Assembly: GCF_014199195.1 (NCBI RefSeq)
Contig: NZ_JACIJE010000009.1
Coordinates: forward strand, 140,915-204,914
Length of the DNA stretch: 64,000 nt
Origin: Neoroseomonas alkaliterrae
GTDB taxonomy: Bacteria > Pseudomonadota > Alphaproteobacteria > Acetobacterales > Acetobacteraceae
Reading direction: 5' to 3'
Both the position numbers and the translations under genes were made by a program. This document shows positions 1 to 10,644 of this stretch, in pieces. Every line of letters begins with the position of its first letter. Position 1 is the first letter of the stretch. The notes beneath the pieces are model-generated. The model saw only the letters and a program-made list of their open reading frames with translations. It had not been told where the DNA came from and made no database searches.

Positions 1-1
1 C

Positions 2-574
2 GCGCTGCGCTCGGCGGCGCAGATGGTCTCCTACGAAGTCAGCATGGGTTTCGTGATCGTGACCGTGCTGCTCTGCGTCGGCTCGCTGAACCTGACCGAG
101 ATCGTCCGGGCGCAGCAGAATGTCTGGTTCGTCATTCCGCTGTTCCCGATGTTCGTGATCTTCTTCATCTCGACCCTTGCGGAGACGAACCGCGCGCCCT
201 TCGACCTGCCGGAGGGCGAGTCCGAACTCGTGGCCGGCTTCTTCGTGGAATACAGCTCGATGTCCTTCGCGCTGTTCTTCCTCGGGGAATACGCGAACAT
301 GATCCTGATGTCGGCGCTCACGACCATCCTGTTCCTCGGGGGATGGCTGCCGCCGATCGACATCGCGCCCTTCAACTGGGTGCCCGGGCCGGTCTGGTTC
401 GTGCTCAAGATCTGCTTCTGCCTGTTCGTGTTCATCTGGGTCCGCGCGACCTTCCCGCGCTACCGCTACGACCAGCTCATGCGCCTCGGCTGGAAGGTGT
501 TCCTGCCCTTCTCGCTCGCCTGGCTCGTGCTGACCGCGGCGGTGCTGAAGCTGACCGGCTGGCTGCCGGCTTGA
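2..574 (+). CDS. nuoH: NADH-quinone oxidoreductase subunit H, 5'-truncated by the window edge
   Basis: NuoH is the membrane subunit of respiratory complex I that lines the quinone chamber at the junction with the peripheral arm. The window begins inside the gene, so only about 190 C-terminal residues are visible and the first whole codon is at position 2. The conserved loop with [18 protein letters not shown] is diagnostic for the family, and hydrophobic segments follow to the C-terminal GWLPA. It is the first visible gene of a nuoHIJKLMN run and ends 13 bases before nuoI. The identification is secure; the N-terminal half cannot be assessed. Confidence 0.96.
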   Translation, partial: ALRSAAQMVSYEVSMGFVIVTVLLCVGSLNLTEIVRAQQNVWFVIPLFPMFVIFFISTLAETNRAPFDLPEGESELVAGFFVEYSSMSFALFFLGEYANMILMSALTTILFLGGWLPPIDIAPFNWVPGPVWFVLKICFCLFVFIWVRATFPRYRYDQLMRLGWKVFLPFSLAWLVLTAAVLKLTGWLPA

Positions 575-587
575 TGGGGTCCTGACC

Positions 588-1076
588 ATGGCCGCTCTCG
601 ACCGCGTCGCGCGCAGCCTGCTGCTCTCCGAGCTCGTCTCGGGGATGGCGCTGACGCTCAAGTACTTCTTCAAGAAGAAGGTGACGCTGAACTACCCCTA
701 TGAGCGCGGGCCGCTGGGGCCGCGCTTCAAGGGCGAGCACGCGCTGCGCCGCTACCCGAACGGCGAGGAGCGCTGCATCGCCTGCAAGCTGTGCGAGGCC
801 GTCTGCCCGGCCCAGGCCATCACCATCGAGGCCGAGCCGCGCGAGGACGGATCCCGCCGGACCACGCGCTACGACATCGACATGACGAAGTGCATCTATT
901 GCGGCCTCTGCGAGGAGGCCTGCCCGGTGGATGCCATCGTCGAGGGGCCGAACATGGAATTCGCCGCCGAGACGCGCGAGGAACTGATCTACACCAAGGA
1001 GAAGCTCCTCGATAACGGCGACCGCTGGGAGCCGATGCTCGCCGAGCGGCTGCGCCTCGACGCGCCCTACCGGTGA
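588..1076 (+). CDS. nuoI: NADH-quinone oxidoreductase subunit I (2x[4Fe-4S])
   Basis: NuoI is a peripheral-arm subunit of complex I that carries clusters N6a and N6b and passes electrons toward the quinone site. The 162-residue protein has two ferredoxin-type motifs: Cys63-x2-Cys66-x2-Cys69-x3-Cys73-Pro and Cys102-x2-Cys105-x2-Cys108-x3-Cys112-Pro, so all eight ligands are present. An amphipathic N-terminal stretch (residues 15-30) precedes the conserved [20 protein letters not shown] region. Length and motif spacing are typical for alphaproteobacteria. It lies between nuoH and nuoJ, with 7 bases before nuoJ. Confidence 0.98.
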   Translation: MAALDRVARSLLLSELVSGMALTLKYFFKKKVTLNYPYERGPLGPRFKGEHALRRYPNGEERCIACKLCEAVCPAQAITIEAEPREDGSRRTTRYDIDMTKCIYCGLCEEACPVDAIVEGPNMEFAAETREELIYTKEKLLDNGDRWEPMLAERLRLDAPYR

Positions 1077-1083
1077 GCGTGCG

Positions 1084-1764
1084 ATGATCGCTGCCCTGGC
1101 CTTCTACGCCTTCGCCGCCATCCTGATCGCCTCCGCGGTCATGGTGGTCACCGCGCGCAACCCGGTCCATGCGGTGCTGTTCCTCATCCTCGCCTTCTTC
1201 AACGCGGCGGGGCTGTTCCTGATCGCGGGCGCCGAGTTCCTCGCGATGATCCTCGTCATCGTCTATGTCGGGGCGGTCGCGGTTCTGTTCCTCTTTGTCG
1301 TGATGATGCTGGACATCGACTTCGCGCAGTTGCGCGAGGGCTTCCAGCGCTACGCGCCGTTCGGTGCCGTCATCGGCGGCATCCTGCTCATCGAGCTCTT
1401 CATGGCCGTCACAGTCTGGCGCTTCGCGCCGGAGGCGGCGACGCTGCGCCTCAACCCGAACCCGGAAGGCGTGACCAATGCCGAAGCGCTCGGGCGCATC
1501 CTCTACACGGACTACATCTACCTCTTCCAGGCGGCCGGCCTGATCCTCCTGGTCGCCATGATCGGCGCCATCGTCCTCACGCTGCGAGACCGGCCGGGCA
1601 CGCGGCGGCAGGACATCGCGGCGCAGGTCTCGCGCTCCGGCAGCGTCTCCGTGCGGAGGGTGCCGCTCGGCGCCGGCCTCAAGGAGATCGGCATCGAGCG
1701 CCCGCCCTCGCCTGAGGAGACGGCCCCCAAGCCCATCGAACACCATCACGGGGGGCATCACTGA
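1084..1764 (+). CDS. nuoJ: NADH-quinone oxidoreductase subunit J
   Basis: NuoJ is a small antiporter-linked membrane subunit of complex I. The 226-residue product starts with a hydrophobic segment and contains the conserved [20 protein letters not shown] and [20 protein letters not shown] stretches (second and third membrane segments), with further segments to about residue 165. A hydrophilic tail of roughly 55 residues ends in a His-rich EHHHGGHH. The tail is longer than in E. coli but common in alphaproteobacteria. The stop TGA overlaps the nuoK ATG by one base, which suggests translational coupling. Confidence 0.96.
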   Translation: MIAALAFYAFAAILIASAVMVVTARNPVHAVLFLILAFFNAAGLFLIAGAEFLAMILVIVYVGAVAVLFLFVVMMLDIDFAQLREGFQRYAPFGAVIGGILLIELFMAVTVWRFAPEAATLRLNPNPEGVTNAEALGRILYTDYIYLFQAAGLILLVAMIGAIVLTLRDRPGTRRQDIAAQVSRSGSVSVRRVPLGAGLKEIGIERPPSPEETAPKPIEHHHGGHH

Positions 1765-2075
1765 TGATGGCCGTCTCGCTCGCCCACTACCTGACCGTCT
1801 CGGCGATCCTGCTCGTTCTCGGGGTGTTCGGCATCTTCCTCAACCGGAAGAACGTCATCGTCATCCTGATGTCGGTCGAGCTGATGCTGCTGGCGGTGAA
1901 CCTGAACCTCGTGGCCTTCTCCGCCGCGCTGAACGACCTGACCGGCCAGGTGTTCACCATGTTCATCCTGACCGTCGCGGCAGCCGAGGCCGCGATCGGG
2001 CTCGCCATCGTTGTCATCTACTTCCGCAACCGCGGAACCATCGAGGTCGAGGACATCTCGACCCTGAAGGGCTGA
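1764..2075 (+). CDS. nuoK: NADH-quinone oxidoreductase subunit K
   Basis: NuoK is a three-helix membrane subunit of complex I (homologous to MrpC) with buried glutamates used in proton transfer. At 103 residues it has the family length. The conserved segment [16 protein letters not shown] carries the first key Glu, and [19 protein letters not shown] carries the second. The start overlaps the nuoJ stop (TGATG); a second ATG directly follows the first, so the true start could be three bases later. nuoL begins 4 bases downstream. Confidence 0.97.
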   Translation: MMAVSLAHYLTVSAILLVLGVFGIFLNRKNVIVILMSVELMLLAVNLNLVAFSAALNDLTGQVFTMFILTVAAAEAAIGLAIVVIYFRNRGTIEVEDISTLKG

Positions 2076-2079
2076 GCGC

Positions 2080-3996
2080 ATGTTCGTCGGCGCCGTCTTC
2101 TTCCCGCTGCTGGGTGCGAGCATCGCGGGCCTCTTCGGCCGCTGGATCGGCGATCGCGCCGCGCAGATGGCCACCATCATCTGCATGGTGCTTGCCGCCA
2201 TCTGCGGGCTTGCCGCCTTCTGGCAGGTCGCGCTCGGCCAGGCGCCGAGCACGGTCGAGATCGTGACCTTCCTCGATGTCGGCGGCTTCGAGGTATCCTG
2301 GGCGCTGCGGTACGACACGCTCAGCGCCGTCATGGTCGGGATGGTCACGCTGATCTCGACGCTGATCCACATCTACAGCGTCGGCTACATGTCCCACGAC
2401 CCGGACCGGCCGCGCTTCTTCGCCTATCTCTCGCTGTTCACCTTCATGATGCTGATGCTGGTGACGGCGGACAACCTCGTGCAGCTCTTCTTCGGCTGGG
2501 AGGGGGTTGGCCTCGCCTCCTACCTGCTGATCGGCTTCTGGTACGAGAAGGAGAGCGCCTGCGCCGCGGCGATGAAGGCCTTCATCGTGAATCGCGTCGG
2601 CGACCTCTTCTTCATGCTGGGCCTGGCGCTGACCTTCTGGGTGTTCGGCTCGGTCGAGTTCAGCACCATCTTCGCCTCAGTGGACCAGCATCGCGGTGCC
2701 GCCTTCGCGGGCCTGCCCGCCTACGAGGTCATCTGCGTGCTGCTGTTCCTCGGCGCCTGCGGCAAGTCGGCGCAGCTCGGCCTGCACACCTGGCTGCCGG
2801 ACGCGATGGAGGGCCCGACCCCGGTTTCCGCTCTCATCCACGCGGCGACGATGGTCACCGCCGGCGTGTTCCTCGTCGCGCGGATGTCGCCGGTCTTCGA
2901 ATACGCGCCGACCGCGCTGGCGCTGGTGACGGTGGTCGGCGCCTCGACCGCGCTCTTCGCCGCGACGGTCGGCTGCGTGCAGAACGACATCAAGCGCATC
3001 ATCGCTTACTCGACCTGCTCGCAGCTCGGCTACATGTTCTTCGCCGCCGGCGTGGGGGCCTATCAGGGCGCGATCTTCCACCTCTTCACCCACGCCTTCT
3101 TCAAGGCGCTGCTCTTCCTCGGCGCGGGTTCCGTGATCCACGCGATGTCTGACGAGCAGGACATCCGCAAGATGGGCGGCATCTGGCGCAAGATCCCGAT
3201 CACCTATGCACTGATGTGGATCGGTTCCCTCGCGCTCGCGGGCGTGCCGTATTTCGCCGGCTACTACTCGAAGGATTTCGTGCTCGAGGCCGCCTTTGCG
3301 GCGAATACCAGCGTCGGCATGTATGCTTTCGTGTGCGGCCTCGCCGCTGCCTTCCTGACGGCCTTCTACTCCTGGCGCCTCATCATCCTGACGTTCCACG
3401 GCACGCCGCGGGCCGATGCCGAGACGATGGCCCATGTGCATGAGAGCCCGCCCGTGATGATCGTGCCCCTGCTGGTCCTTGCGCTCGGGGCGGTCGTAAC
3501 CGGCGCCGTGTTCTACCCCTACTTCGTGGGCTACGAGTGGGGCCAGTTCTGGAACGGCGCCATTGTCAACGCGCCGCACAACCACATCATGGAGGCCGCG
3601 CACCACGTGCCCTCCTGGGTGCCACTGGCGCCGACCGTGGTGGGGCTCTCGGGAATCGCGCTCGCCTATCTGCTCTACATGCTGGCGCCGTCCATTCCCG
3701 GCAGGCTCGCCGCGAGCTTCGGCGGCGTGTACCGCTTCCTTCTGAACAAGTGGTACTTCGACGAGCTCTATGACGCGATCTTCGTCCGCCCTGCCCGCGC
3801 GCTCGCGCGCGTCCTTTGGCAGACGGCCGATGCCCGCATCATTGACGGCGTGCCCAACGGCGCGGCCTCGCTCGCGGACGACGTGGCGGGCGGGGCGGTC
3901 CGCATCCAGACCGGCCGCGTCGCCTCCTACGCATTCGTCATGATCGCGGGGCTCGCGGTCTTCGTCACACTTCTCGCTTTCGGTGCCGCACGATGA
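2080..3996 (+). CDS. nuoL: NADH-quinone oxidoreductase subunit L
   Basis: NuoL is the distal antiporter-like proton-pumping subunit of complex I, with a long lateral helix. The 638-residue protein has the Mrp-type core: [19 protein letters not shown] with the conserved Glu, then [20 protein letters not shown] with the conserved Pro and His residues, then [20 protein letters not shown] with the channel Lys. The C-terminal third contains the extra helices (residues about 520-638) that distinguish NuoL from NuoM and NuoN. Its stop overlaps the nuoM start in an ATGA arrangement. Confidence 0.98.
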   Translation: MFVGAVFFPLLGASIAGLFGRWIGDRAAQMATIICMVLAAICGLAAFWQVALGQAPSTVEIVTFLDVGGFEVSWALRYDTLSAVMVGMVTLISTLIHIYSVGYMSHDPDRPRFFAYLSLFTFMMLMLVTADNLVQLFFGWEGVGLASYLLIGFWYEKESACAAAMKAFIVNRVGDLFFMLGLALTFWVFGSVEFSTIFASVDQHRGAAFAGLPAYEVICVLLFLGACGKSAQLGLHTWLPDAMEGPTPVSALIHAATMVTAGVFLVARMSPVFEYAPTALALVTVVGASTALFAATVGCVQNDIKRIIAYSTCSQLGYMFFAAGVGAYQGAIFHLFTHAFFKALLFLGAGSVIHAMSDEQDIRKMGGIWRKIPITYALMWIGSLALAGVPYFAGYYSKDFVLEAAFAANTSVGMYAFVCGLAAAFLTAFYSWRLIILTFHGTPRADAETMAHVHESPPVMIVPLLVLALGAVVTGAVFYPYFVGYEWGQFWNGAIVNAPHNHIMEAAHHVPSWVPLAPTVVGLSGIALAYLLYMLAPSIPGRLAASFGGVYRFLLNKWYFDELYDAIFVRPARALARVLWQTADARIIDGVPNGAASLADDVAGGAVRIQTGRVASYAFVMIAGLAVFVTLLAFGAAR

Positions 3997-5504
3997 ACGC
4001 CGCCGGCTTCCCGCTGCTCAGCCTACTCACCTTCCTGCCCCTGGCCGGCGCGCTCTTCATCCTGACGCTGCGCGGGGAGGAGAAGGTCGTCGCCGAGAAC
4101 GCGCGCTGGACCGCGCTGTGGACCAGCCTGATCGTCTTCGCGCTCTCCCTCATCCTGTGGTTCCGCTTCGACAAGGCGGATCCGGGCTTCCAGTTCGTCG
4201 AGCGCCTCGACTGGCTGGCCGATATCGGCATCACCTACCACATGGGCGTGGACGGCATCTCGGTGCTGTTCGTCCTGCTCTCCACGCTGCTGACGCCGAT
4301 CTGCATCCTGGCCTCCTGGGACGCCATCCAGAACCGGGTGCGGGAGTACATGGTCGCCTTCCTCGTCCTCGAGACGATGATGGTCGGCATGTTCTGCGCG
4401 CTCGACTTCATCGTGTTCTACATCTTCTTCGAGGGCGTGCTGATCCCGATGTTCCTCATTATCGGGGTGTGGGGCGGCAAGCGGCGCGTCTATGCCTCCT
4501 TCAAGTTCTTCCTCTACACGCTGCTCGGATCGGTGCTGATGCTGCTCGCGATCCTGCTGCTGTGGTATCGCGCGGGCACCACGGACATCCCCACGCTGTT
4601 CCAACATGCCATCCCGCCGGCGCTGCAGACGTGGATCTTCCTCGCCTTCTTCGCCTCCTTCGCGGTGAAGGTACCGATGTGGCCCTTCCACACCTGGCTG
4701 CCGGACGCGCATGTGGAGGCGCCCACGGCCGGCTCGGTCATCCTCGCGGGCGTGCTGCTGAAGATGGGCGCCTACGGCTTCCTGCGCTTCAGCCTGCCGA
4801 TGCTGCCCCATGCCAGCGCGGATTTCGCGCCCTTCATCTACGCGCTCTCGATCATCGCGGTGGTCTACACCTCGCTGGTCGCGCTGGCGCAGGAGGACAT
4901 GAAGAAGCTCATCGCCTATTCCTCGGTCGCCCATATGGGCATCGTCACGCTGGGCATCTTCACCTTCAACGCGCAGGGGCTTTCGGGCGCCCTGTTCACG
5001 ATGCTGTCCCACGGCGTCGTCTCGGGTGCGCTCTTCCTCTGCGTGGGCGTCCTCTACGACCGCGTCCACTCGCGCGAGATCGCGCGCTACGGCGGTGTCG
5101 CGAAGATCATGCCGGCCTACGCCCTGGTCTTCATGCTCTTCACCATGGCCTCGGTCGCGCTGCCCGGCCTCGCTGGGTTCCCGGGCGAGCTGCTCGTCAT
5201 CGTCGGCGCGTGGAAGATCAACCCCTGGGTCGCCTTCGGCGCGGCGCTCGGCATGATCCTCGGCGCGGCCTACATGCTCTTCCTCTACAAGCGGGTCGCC
5301 TTCGGCCGGATCACGCGGGAGGATCTGCGCGGCCTCGCGGACATGTCGCCGCGCGAGCATCTCGTCTTCGCGCCGCTGATTCTGCTGGCCGTCTGGATGG
5401 GCGTCCATCCGCAGTCCTTCCTCTCCTTCTTCGAGGCCTCGGTGAACGCGCTGGTGGTGCGCCACGAGGCGGCTCTTGCGGCCACCCGCCTGGCCGGGAT
5501 GTGA
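3993..5504 (+). CDS. nuoM: NADH-quinone oxidoreductase subunit M
   Basis: NuoM is the central antiporter-like proton-pumping subunit of complex I. The 503-residue product carries [18 protein letters not shown] with the conserved Glu, [20 protein letters not shown], and [19 protein letters not shown] with the conserved Lys pair, all diagnostic for NuoM. The start at 3993 is fixed by the 4-base ATGA overlap with nuoL and by the conserved N-terminal [14 protein letters not shown]. Another long frame read across the same DNA from about 3983 is a shadow with no family signature. Confidence 0.97.
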   Translation: MNAAGFPLLSLLTFLPLAGALFILTLRGEEKVVAENARWTALWTSLIVFALSLILWFRFDKADPGFQFVERLDWLADIGITYHMGVDGISVLFVLLSTLLTPICILASWDAIQNRVREYMVAFLVLETMMVGMFCALDFIVFYIFFEGVLIPMFLIIGVWGGKRRVYASFKFFLYTLLGSVLMLLAILLLWYRAGTTDIPTLFQHAIPPALQTWIFLAFFASFAVKVPMWPFHTWLPDAHVEAPTAGSVILAGVLLKMGAYGFLRFSLPMLPHASADFAPFIYALSIIAVVYTSLVALAQEDMKKLIAYSSVAHMGIVTLGIFTFNAQGLSGALFTMLSHGVVSGALFLCVGVLYDRVHSREIARYGGVAKIMPAYALVFMLFTMASVALPGLAGFPGELLVIVGAWKINPWVAFGAALGMILGAAYMLFLYKRVAFGRITREDLRGLADMSPREHLVFAPLILLAVWMGVHPQSFLSFFEASVNALVVRHEAALAATRLAGM

Positions 5505-5508
5505 ACCG

Positions 5509-6930
5509 ATGAACTGGACCCTCGCCCTGCCGGAGATCGTGCTCGCGCTCTCCGGCCTCGCCATCCTCGGCGTCGGCGTCCTGCCGCGGCGGGACACCTA
5601 CGATGCGAGCTGCATGGCCACGATCGGCGCCTTCATCCTCACCGGGGCGCTGGTGCTCGGCTCGCCCGAAGGCACGGCCTTCGGAGGGCAGATCGTCTCG
5701 GATGCCTTCACGCGGTTCATGAAGCTCTTCACCCTCGGCGGCGCGGCGCTCGCGCTGCTGCTTTCGCTCGAATGGAACCGGGCGGAAGGGATCGCGCGCT
5801 TCGAGTATCCGGTGCTGGTGCTCTTCGCCACGCTCGGCATGCTCGTGATGATCTCGGCGAACGACCTCATGAGCCTCTACATGGGGCTCGAGCTGCTCTC
5901 GCTCTCGCTCTATGTCCTCGCCTCCTTCGACCGCGACAATGCCCGCAGCGCGGAGGCAGGCCTCAAGTACTTCGTGCTCGGCGCGCTCTCCTCGGGCCTC
6001 ATGCTCTACGGCATGTCCCTCGTCTATGGCTTCGCCGGCACCACCAACTTCGACCGCCTGGCCGATGCCATGGCCACCCCGGCGAACGTCTCCTCGGGCG
6101 TGATCGTCGGCATGGTGTTCATGATCGCCGGCTTCACCTTCAAGGTCGCGGCGGTGCCCTTCCACATGTGGACGCCCGACGTCTACGAGGGCGCGCCCTC
6201 GAGCGTCGTCGCCTACTTCGCCACCGCGACCAAGGTCGGCGCCATCGCCGTCATCGTCCGTGTCATGGCCGGCCCCTTCGGCAGCCTGGCGGACCAGTGG
6301 CAGCAGGTGCTGATGCTCTCCTCGCTCGCCTCCATGGTGCTCGGCGCCTTCGCCGCCCTGCGGCAGGAGAACATCAAGCGCCTGATGGCCTATTCCTGGA
6401 TCAGCCACACGGGCTTCGTGATGATGGGCCTCGCCGCCGGCGGCGATGCGGGCCTGCGCGGCGTCATCCTCTACACGCCGATCTACCTTCTCATGAGCCT
6501 CGGCGCCTTCGCCGTGATCGTCGCGATGCGGCGGCAGGGCAGGGCGGTCGAGACGGTGGGCGACCTTGCCGGCCTCGCCAGGACCGATCTCGGCATGGCG
6601 GTCTGGATGGCCATCTTCATGTTCTCCATGGCCGGCATCCCGCCGCTCGCGGGCTTCTTCGCCAAGGTCTTCGTCTTCAAGGCGGCGATCGACGCCGGGC
6701 TCTGGACGCTCGCCGTCGTCGGCGTGCTTGCCTCGGTCGTCTCGGCCTTCTACTACCTGCGCATCGTCAAGGTGATGTTCTTCGACGAGCCGGCCGGCGC
6801 GCTCGATGTCCGCCCCACGGGCGCCTCCTTCGTGATGGCGAGCACCGGCCTGTTCAACGCGCTCTTCTTCCTCTGGCCCGCGCCGCTCGTCGCCGCCGCG
6901 CAGGCCGCCGCCGCCGCGCTCCTGGGGTGA
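5509..6930 (+). CDS. nuoN: NADH-quinone oxidoreductase subunit N
   Basis: NuoN is the antiporter-like proton-pumping subunit next to NuoK in complex I. I chose ATG 5509 over an in-frame upstream codon at 5476 because it gives the conserved MNWTLALPEIVLALSGLA start and leaves a 4-base gap after nuoM; the product is 473 residues. Signature stretches are SLYMGLELLSLSLYVLASF (conserved Glu), FHMWTPDVYEGAPSSVVAYF and RQENIKRLMAYSWISHTGF. It is the last complex I gene in the operon and its TGA overlaps the GTG start of birA. Confidence 0.97.
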   Translation: MNWTLALPEIVLALSGLAILGVGVLPRRDTYDASCMATIGAFILTGALVLGSPEGTAFGGQIVSDAFTRFMKLFTLGGAALALLLSLEWNRAEGIARFEYPVLVLFATLGMLVMISANDLMSLYMGLELLSLSLYVLASFDRDNARSAEAGLKYFVLGALSSGLMLYGMSLVYGFAGTTNFDRLADAMATPANVSSGVIVGMVFMIAGFTFKVAAVPFHMWTPDVYEGAPSSVVAYFATATKVGAIAVIVRVMAGPFGSLADQWQQVLMLSSLASMVLGAFAALRQENIKRLMAYSWISHTGFVMMGLAAGGDAGLRGVILYTPIYLLMSLGAFAVIVAMRRQGRAVETVGDLAGLARTDLGMAVWMAIFMFSMAGIPPLAGFFAKVFVFKAAIDAGLWTLAVVGVLASVVSAFYYLRIVKVMFFDEPAGALDVRPTGASFVMASTGLFNALFFLWPAPLVAAAQAAAAALLG

Positions 6931-7658
6931 GCGGCGCAGCCTTCCGCCTCCGCGTCCACGAGGCGCTGCCCAGCACCTCGGATCTCGTCCTGCGCCTGGC
7001 CGAGGCCGGCGAGCCCGAGGGCCTCGCCGTCCTCGCGCGCCGTCAGACGGCCGGGCGCGGCACCCAGGGCCGCGCCTGGGAAGGGCGCGCGGGCAATCTC
7101 CATCTCAGCGTCCTGCTCCGCCCGTCCGAGCCCATGCGCCATGCCCCGCAATGGGGCCTGCTCGCGGCCGTCGCGCTCGCCGATGCGGTCGCGGACTACC
7201 TGCCCGATCCGGCTGTGCTCCGCCTCAAATGGCCCAATGACCTGCTGCTGAACGGCGCCAAGGCCGCGGGCATCCTGGCCGAGGCCGCGGCCGGCCCGGA
7301 TTCGCGCATCGCTTGGCTCAGCCTCGGCTTCGGCGTGAACCTTGCCCATGCGCCCGAGGTGCCGGGCCGCGCCACCGCCTGCCTCGCCGATGCCGGCATC
7401 GCCGCGCCCGCGCCCGAGGCCTTCGCCCAACGCCTGCTCGCCGCCCTCGCGCGCCGCCGGCGCGAGAGGCTGCTCGAGGGCTTCGGCCCGATCCGCGCCG
7501 CCTGGATGGCCCGCGGGCCGGCGCTCGACACGCTGCTGGCCGTGCATCGGGGCGGCTGCGAGATCGCCGGACGTTTCGCGGGCCTCGCCGAGGATGGCAG
7601 CCTGCTGCTCGCCAGCGGCGGCCGCATCCACGCCGTCGCCTCGGGGGAGGTCACCTGA
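6927..7658 (+). CDS. birA: biotin--[acetyl-CoA-carboxylase] ligase (BirA, HTH-less)
   Basis: The protein activates biotin with ATP and transfers it to the lysine of biotin carboxyl carrier proteins in the cytoplasm. The GTG start at 6927 overlaps the nuoN stop (GTGA) and gives 243 residues. GRGTQGRAWEG is the biotinyl-AMP loop (E. coli GRGRRGRxW), and KWPNDLLLNGAKAAGILAE is the second catalytic motif. It begins directly with the catalytic domain (LRVHEALPSTSDLVLRLAE), so it lacks the N-terminal DNA-binding domain of E. coli BirA and should not be a repressor. Its place after nuoN and before coaX is common in alphaproteobacteria. Confidence 0.93.
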   Translation: MSGAAFRLRVHEALPSTSDLVLRLAEAGEPEGLAVLARRQTAGRGTQGRAWEGRAGNLHLSVLLRPSEPMRHAPQWGLLAAVALADAVADYLPDPAVLRLKWPNDLLLNGAKAAGILAEAAAGPDSRIAWLSLGFGVNLAHAPEVPGRATACLADAGIAAPAPEAFAQRLLAALARRRRERLLEGFGPIRAAWMARGPALDTLLAVHRGGCEIAGRFAGLAEDGSLLLASGGRIHAVASGEVT

Positions 7659-7661
7659 GCC

Positions 7662-8480
7662 ATGCTGCTCGCCATCGATGCCGGCAACACGAATGTCGTC
7701 TTCGCCGTCCATGACGGGCGCGAATGGCGCGGGCGCTGGCGCATCGCGACGCGCGCGGACCGCACCTCGGACGAATACGCGGTCTGGCTGCTCGCGCTGT
7801 TCCAGCACGCGGGCGTGAACGCGAACGATGTCACGCGCTGCGTCATCGGCACCGTGGTGCCCGCCGCGCTCTACAATCTCCGCCGCCTCTGCCGCGACTG
7901 GTTCGACACCGAGCCGCTGATCGCCCGCGCGCCGCTCGACTGGGGCTTCGAGATCCGCGTGGACCAGCCGAACGAGGTCGGCGCCGACCGCCTGCTCAAC
8001 GCGCTGGCGAGCCACACGCATTACGGCGGCCCGCTGGTGGTGATCGACTTCGGCACCGCCACCACCTTCGACGTGGTGGACGGCGACGGCGCCTATCTCG
8101 GCGGCGTCATCGCTCCCGGCATCAACCTCTCGATCGAGGCGCTCCACAAGGCCGCCGCGCGCCTGCCGCGCATCGGCATCGGCCGCCCGCAGGCGGTGAT
8201 CGGCCGCGCGACCGTCCCCGCCATGCAGTCCGGCATCTACTGGGGCTATGTCGGCATGATCGAGGGCATCGTCGCGCGCATCAAGGCGGAGTTCGGCGCG
8301 CCGCTCAAGGTCATCGCCACCGGCGGCCTCGCGCCCCTCTTCGCCGAGGGCACCCTTGTCATCGAGAAGACCGACCCCGACATCACGCTCGAGGGACTGC
8401 GCCTCCTCGCGGACCGCAACCCCGTTCCCGTCTTCCACCACTCAGCGCTGCGCGACCCTCTGCGCTCGGAGTCCGACTGA
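7662..8480 (+). CDS. coaX: type III pantothenate kinase
   Basis: This enzyme phosphorylates pantothenate with ATP in the first step of coenzyme A synthesis. The 272-residue protein has the three hallmarks of the ASKHA-fold type III enzyme: [19 protein letters not shown] at the N terminus (phosphate-1 loop with Asp), [20 protein letters not shown], and [20 protein letters not shown] followed by [20 protein letters not shown]. It starts 3 bases after birA and ends 5 bases before the RNase J gene, so the three are probably co-transcribed with the nuo genes. I saw no coaA in the window. Confidence 0.96.
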   Translation: MLLAIDAGNTNVVFAVHDGREWRGRWRIATRADRTSDEYAVWLLALFQHAGVNANDVTRCVIGTVVPAALYNLRRLCRDWFDTEPLIARAPLDWGFEIRVDQPNEVGADRLLNALASHTHYGGPLVVIDFGTATTFDVVDGDGAYLGGVIAPGINLSIEALHKAAARLPRIGIGRPQAVIGRATVPAMQSGIYWGYVGMIEGIVARIKAEFGAPLKVIATGGLAPLFAEGTLVIEKTDPDITLEGLRLLADRNPVPVFHHSALRDPLRSESD

Positions 8481-8485
8481 CCGAC

Positions 8486-10132
8486 ATGGATGCCGTCTCT
8501 GGCGACCTCGCCTTCCTCCCCCTCGGCGGGACGGGCGAGATCGGGATGAACCTCAACGTCTATCGCTGCGACGAGGCGCTGCTCGCAGTGGATTGCGGCA
8601 TCGGCTTCGCGGGCGATGACGCCCCCGAGGTGGACATCATGGTGCCCGACCCGGCCTGGCTTGCGGAACGCCGCGACCGGCTGGTAGGCCTCGTGATCAC
8701 CCATGCGCATGAGGACCATCTCGGCGCGGTCGCGCATCTGTGGCGGCAGTTCCGCTGCCCCGTCCACGCCACGCCCTTTGCCGCCGCCGTGCTGACGCGC
8801 AAGCTGACGGAAGCGGGCATGATCCACGAGGTGCCGCTCGTGGTGACGCAGCCCCGCGCGCGCTTCCGCCTCGGGCCCTTCGACCTCGAATACATCCCCG
8901 TCGCGCATTCCATCCCAGAGGCCCAGGCGCTCGCGATCCGCACGCGCCACGGCCTCGTGCTGCATACCGGCGACTGGAAGCTCGACCCCGATCCGCTGAT
9001 CGGCCCCCGCACGGACGAGGCCGCCTTCGCGGCCCTCGGCGAGGAAGGCGTGCTCGCCATGATCTGCGATTCGACCAACGCCATGGTCGAGGGGCATTCG
9101 GGCAGCGAGGCGGAGGTGCGGCGCAATCTCGCCGCGCTGATCCGTGGCCTCAAGGGCCGCGTCGCCGTCACCGGCTTCGCCTCCAATGTCGCGCGCCTCG
9201 AATCCATCGCGCTCGCCGCGCGCGCGGCGGGGCGTCAGGTTTCGCTGTTCGGACGCTCGCTGCGCAACATCGAGCAGGCGGCGCGCGACTGCGGCTACCT
9301 GAAATCCATTCCCCCCTTCGTGCCGGAGGAGGAGGCGGGCTTCCTGCCCGATGACGAGATCCTCCTCGTCTGCACCGGCAGCCAGGGCGAGCCGCGCTCG
9401 GCCATGGCCAAGATCGCCGAGGACACCCACCCCCACATCGCGCTGGGGGAGGGGGATACGGTCATCTTCTCCTCCCGCCGCATCCCGGGGAACGAACGCG
9501 CCATCCAGCGCGTGCAGGACGGGCTCGCGCGGCGCGGCTGCCGCGTGATGACGGACGAGGACCACATGGTCCATGTCTCCGGCCACCCAGCGCGGGACGA
9601 GTTGCGCCGCCTCTACGCCCTGGTCAGGCCGCGCTTCGCGGTGCCCGTGCATGGCGAATGGCGGCACATGCAGGAACACGCCGCCCTCGCGACCGAATGC
9701 GGCGCCGTGCCCTTCCTGATCGAGGACGGCGACGCGCTGCGCCTCTCGGGCAACCGCCCCGAGGTGTGCGAGAGCGTGCCCGCTGGCCGCCTTGCGGTGG
9801 ACGGGGACCGGCTGGTGCCGATGGATGGCAGCCTGCTCGCGCAGCGGCGACGGATGATGTTCAACGGCGTGGTGGTCGCCTCGCTCGCGGTGGACGGGCA
9901 GGGCCGCCTGCTCGGCGAGCCGCAGATCTCCGCCCCGGGCCTGTTCGAGATGGGCGACCCCGAACCGGGCCTGATCGCCGCCGAGCTGCGCCGCGGCCTC
10001 GCCGAGATGCCGGCCGCGCTGCGCCGCGGCGACGACGAGTTGCGCGAGGCCGTGCGCGCCACGCTGCGCAAGCAGGTCGGACGGCGGCTGCGCAAGCGCC
10101 CGACGGTCGAGGTCCACGTCATCCGCGTCTGA
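8486..10132 (+). CDS. rnj: ribonuclease J (metallo-beta-lactamase/beta-CASP)
   Basis: RNase J is a dual endo- and 5'-exoribonuclease used by alphaproteobacteria in rRNA maturation and mRNA turnover. ATG 8486 follows coaX by 5 bases and gives 548 residues starting MDAVSGDLAFLPLGGTGEIG. The zinc motif HAHEDHLGA (His73, His75, Asp77, His78) is intact. IPVAHSIPEAQALAIRTRHG and HTGDWKLDPDP supply further ligands, and the beta-CASP region includes CTGSQGEPRSAMAKIAEDTH and FSSRRIPGNERAIQRVQDGL. The C-terminal domain ends KRPTVEVHVIRV. Confidence 0.96.
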   Translation: MDAVSGDLAFLPLGGTGEIGMNLNVYRCDEALLAVDCGIGFAGDDAPEVDIMVPDPAWLAERRDRLVGLVITHAHEDHLGAVAHLWRQFRCPVHATPFAAAVLTRKLTEAGMIHEVPLVVTQPRARFRLGPFDLEYIPVAHSIPEAQALAIRTRHGLVLHTGDWKLDPDPLIGPRTDEAAFAALGEEGVLAMICDSTNAMVEGHSGSEAEVRRNLAALIRGLKGRVAVTGFASNVARLESIALAARAAGRQVSLFGRSLRNIEQAARDCGYLKSIPPFVPEEEAGFLPDDEILLVCTGSQGEPRSAMAKIAEDTHPHIALGEGDTVIFSSRRIPGNERAIQRVQDGLARRGCRVMTDEDHMVHVSGHPARDELRRLYALVRPRFAVPVHGEWRHMQEHAALATECGAVPFLIEDGDALRLSGNRPEVCESVPAGRLAVDGDRLVPMDGSLLAQRRRMMFNGVVVASLAVDGQGRLLGEPQISAPGLFEMGDPEPGLIAAELRRGLAEMPAALRRGDDELREAVRATLRKQVGRRLRKRPTVEVHVIRV

Positions 10133-10209
10133 CCCGCGCCGGGCAAGGGATCGGTCGTTCCCCGGGAGGCGGCCCCGGCAGCCCGGCGGCGATGGGCACG
10201 CCCGGCCGG

Positions 10210-10578
10210 TCAGCGCCGGCCGATCCCGAGCGTCGGGTCGGCGGGGGGCAGGCCCAGCGACTGGTCCACCCGGTCCACCACGCCGCCGCCCTGGGGGCGG
10301 TTCGGTGCCTCGGCCAGCTCCTGCGCCCGCGCCGCGGCGATCGCGGCCTCGCGCGCCGCGATCTCTGCTGGCGTGCGGGCCGGCATGGCGAGCGCCTCCA
10401 TCATGGCCCGTTCATGCTCGGCAATGCGGCCCTCCCGCGGCGTTTCGTGCCCGGCCGAGGCCCCGCCGCCGGATTCGCCCGCGGCCAGGGCAGCGGGCGG
10501 CAGGACCAGCGCAGCGGCCGGCATGGCGAGCAGGACGAGCAGCATCGCACTCGGAACGGCCTTCCGCCTGCCAGTCAT
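10210..10578 (-). CDS. hypothetical small exported protein
   Basis: I do not recognise a family. The 122-residue frame starts with ATG at 10578, preceded by an AGGGA box about 7 bases upstream. Residues 1-33 look like a signal peptide: a basic MTGRRK, then a hydrophobic run, then AALAAGES. The mature part is Ala/Arg/Glu-rich and predicted helical around residues 50-90, with a Pro/Gly-rich tail ending PTLGIGRR. It sits alone on the minus strand between the RNase J gene and the DUF1467 gene. A chance frame in GC-rich DNA is possible, but the signal peptide and ribosome site argue for a real gene. Confidence 0.55.
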   Translation of the reverse strand: MTGRRKAVPSAMLLVLLAMPAAALVLPPAALAAGESGGGASAGHETPREGRIAEHERAMMEALAMPARTPAEIAAREAAIAAARAQELAEAPNRPQGGGVVDRVDQSLGLPPADPTLGIGRR

Positions 10579-10644
10579 AACACGGTCCCTGGATCAGTCG
10601 TCATGGCGGGCATCGCGCCTCACCCCCTGGCGAAGGGGCGGGGA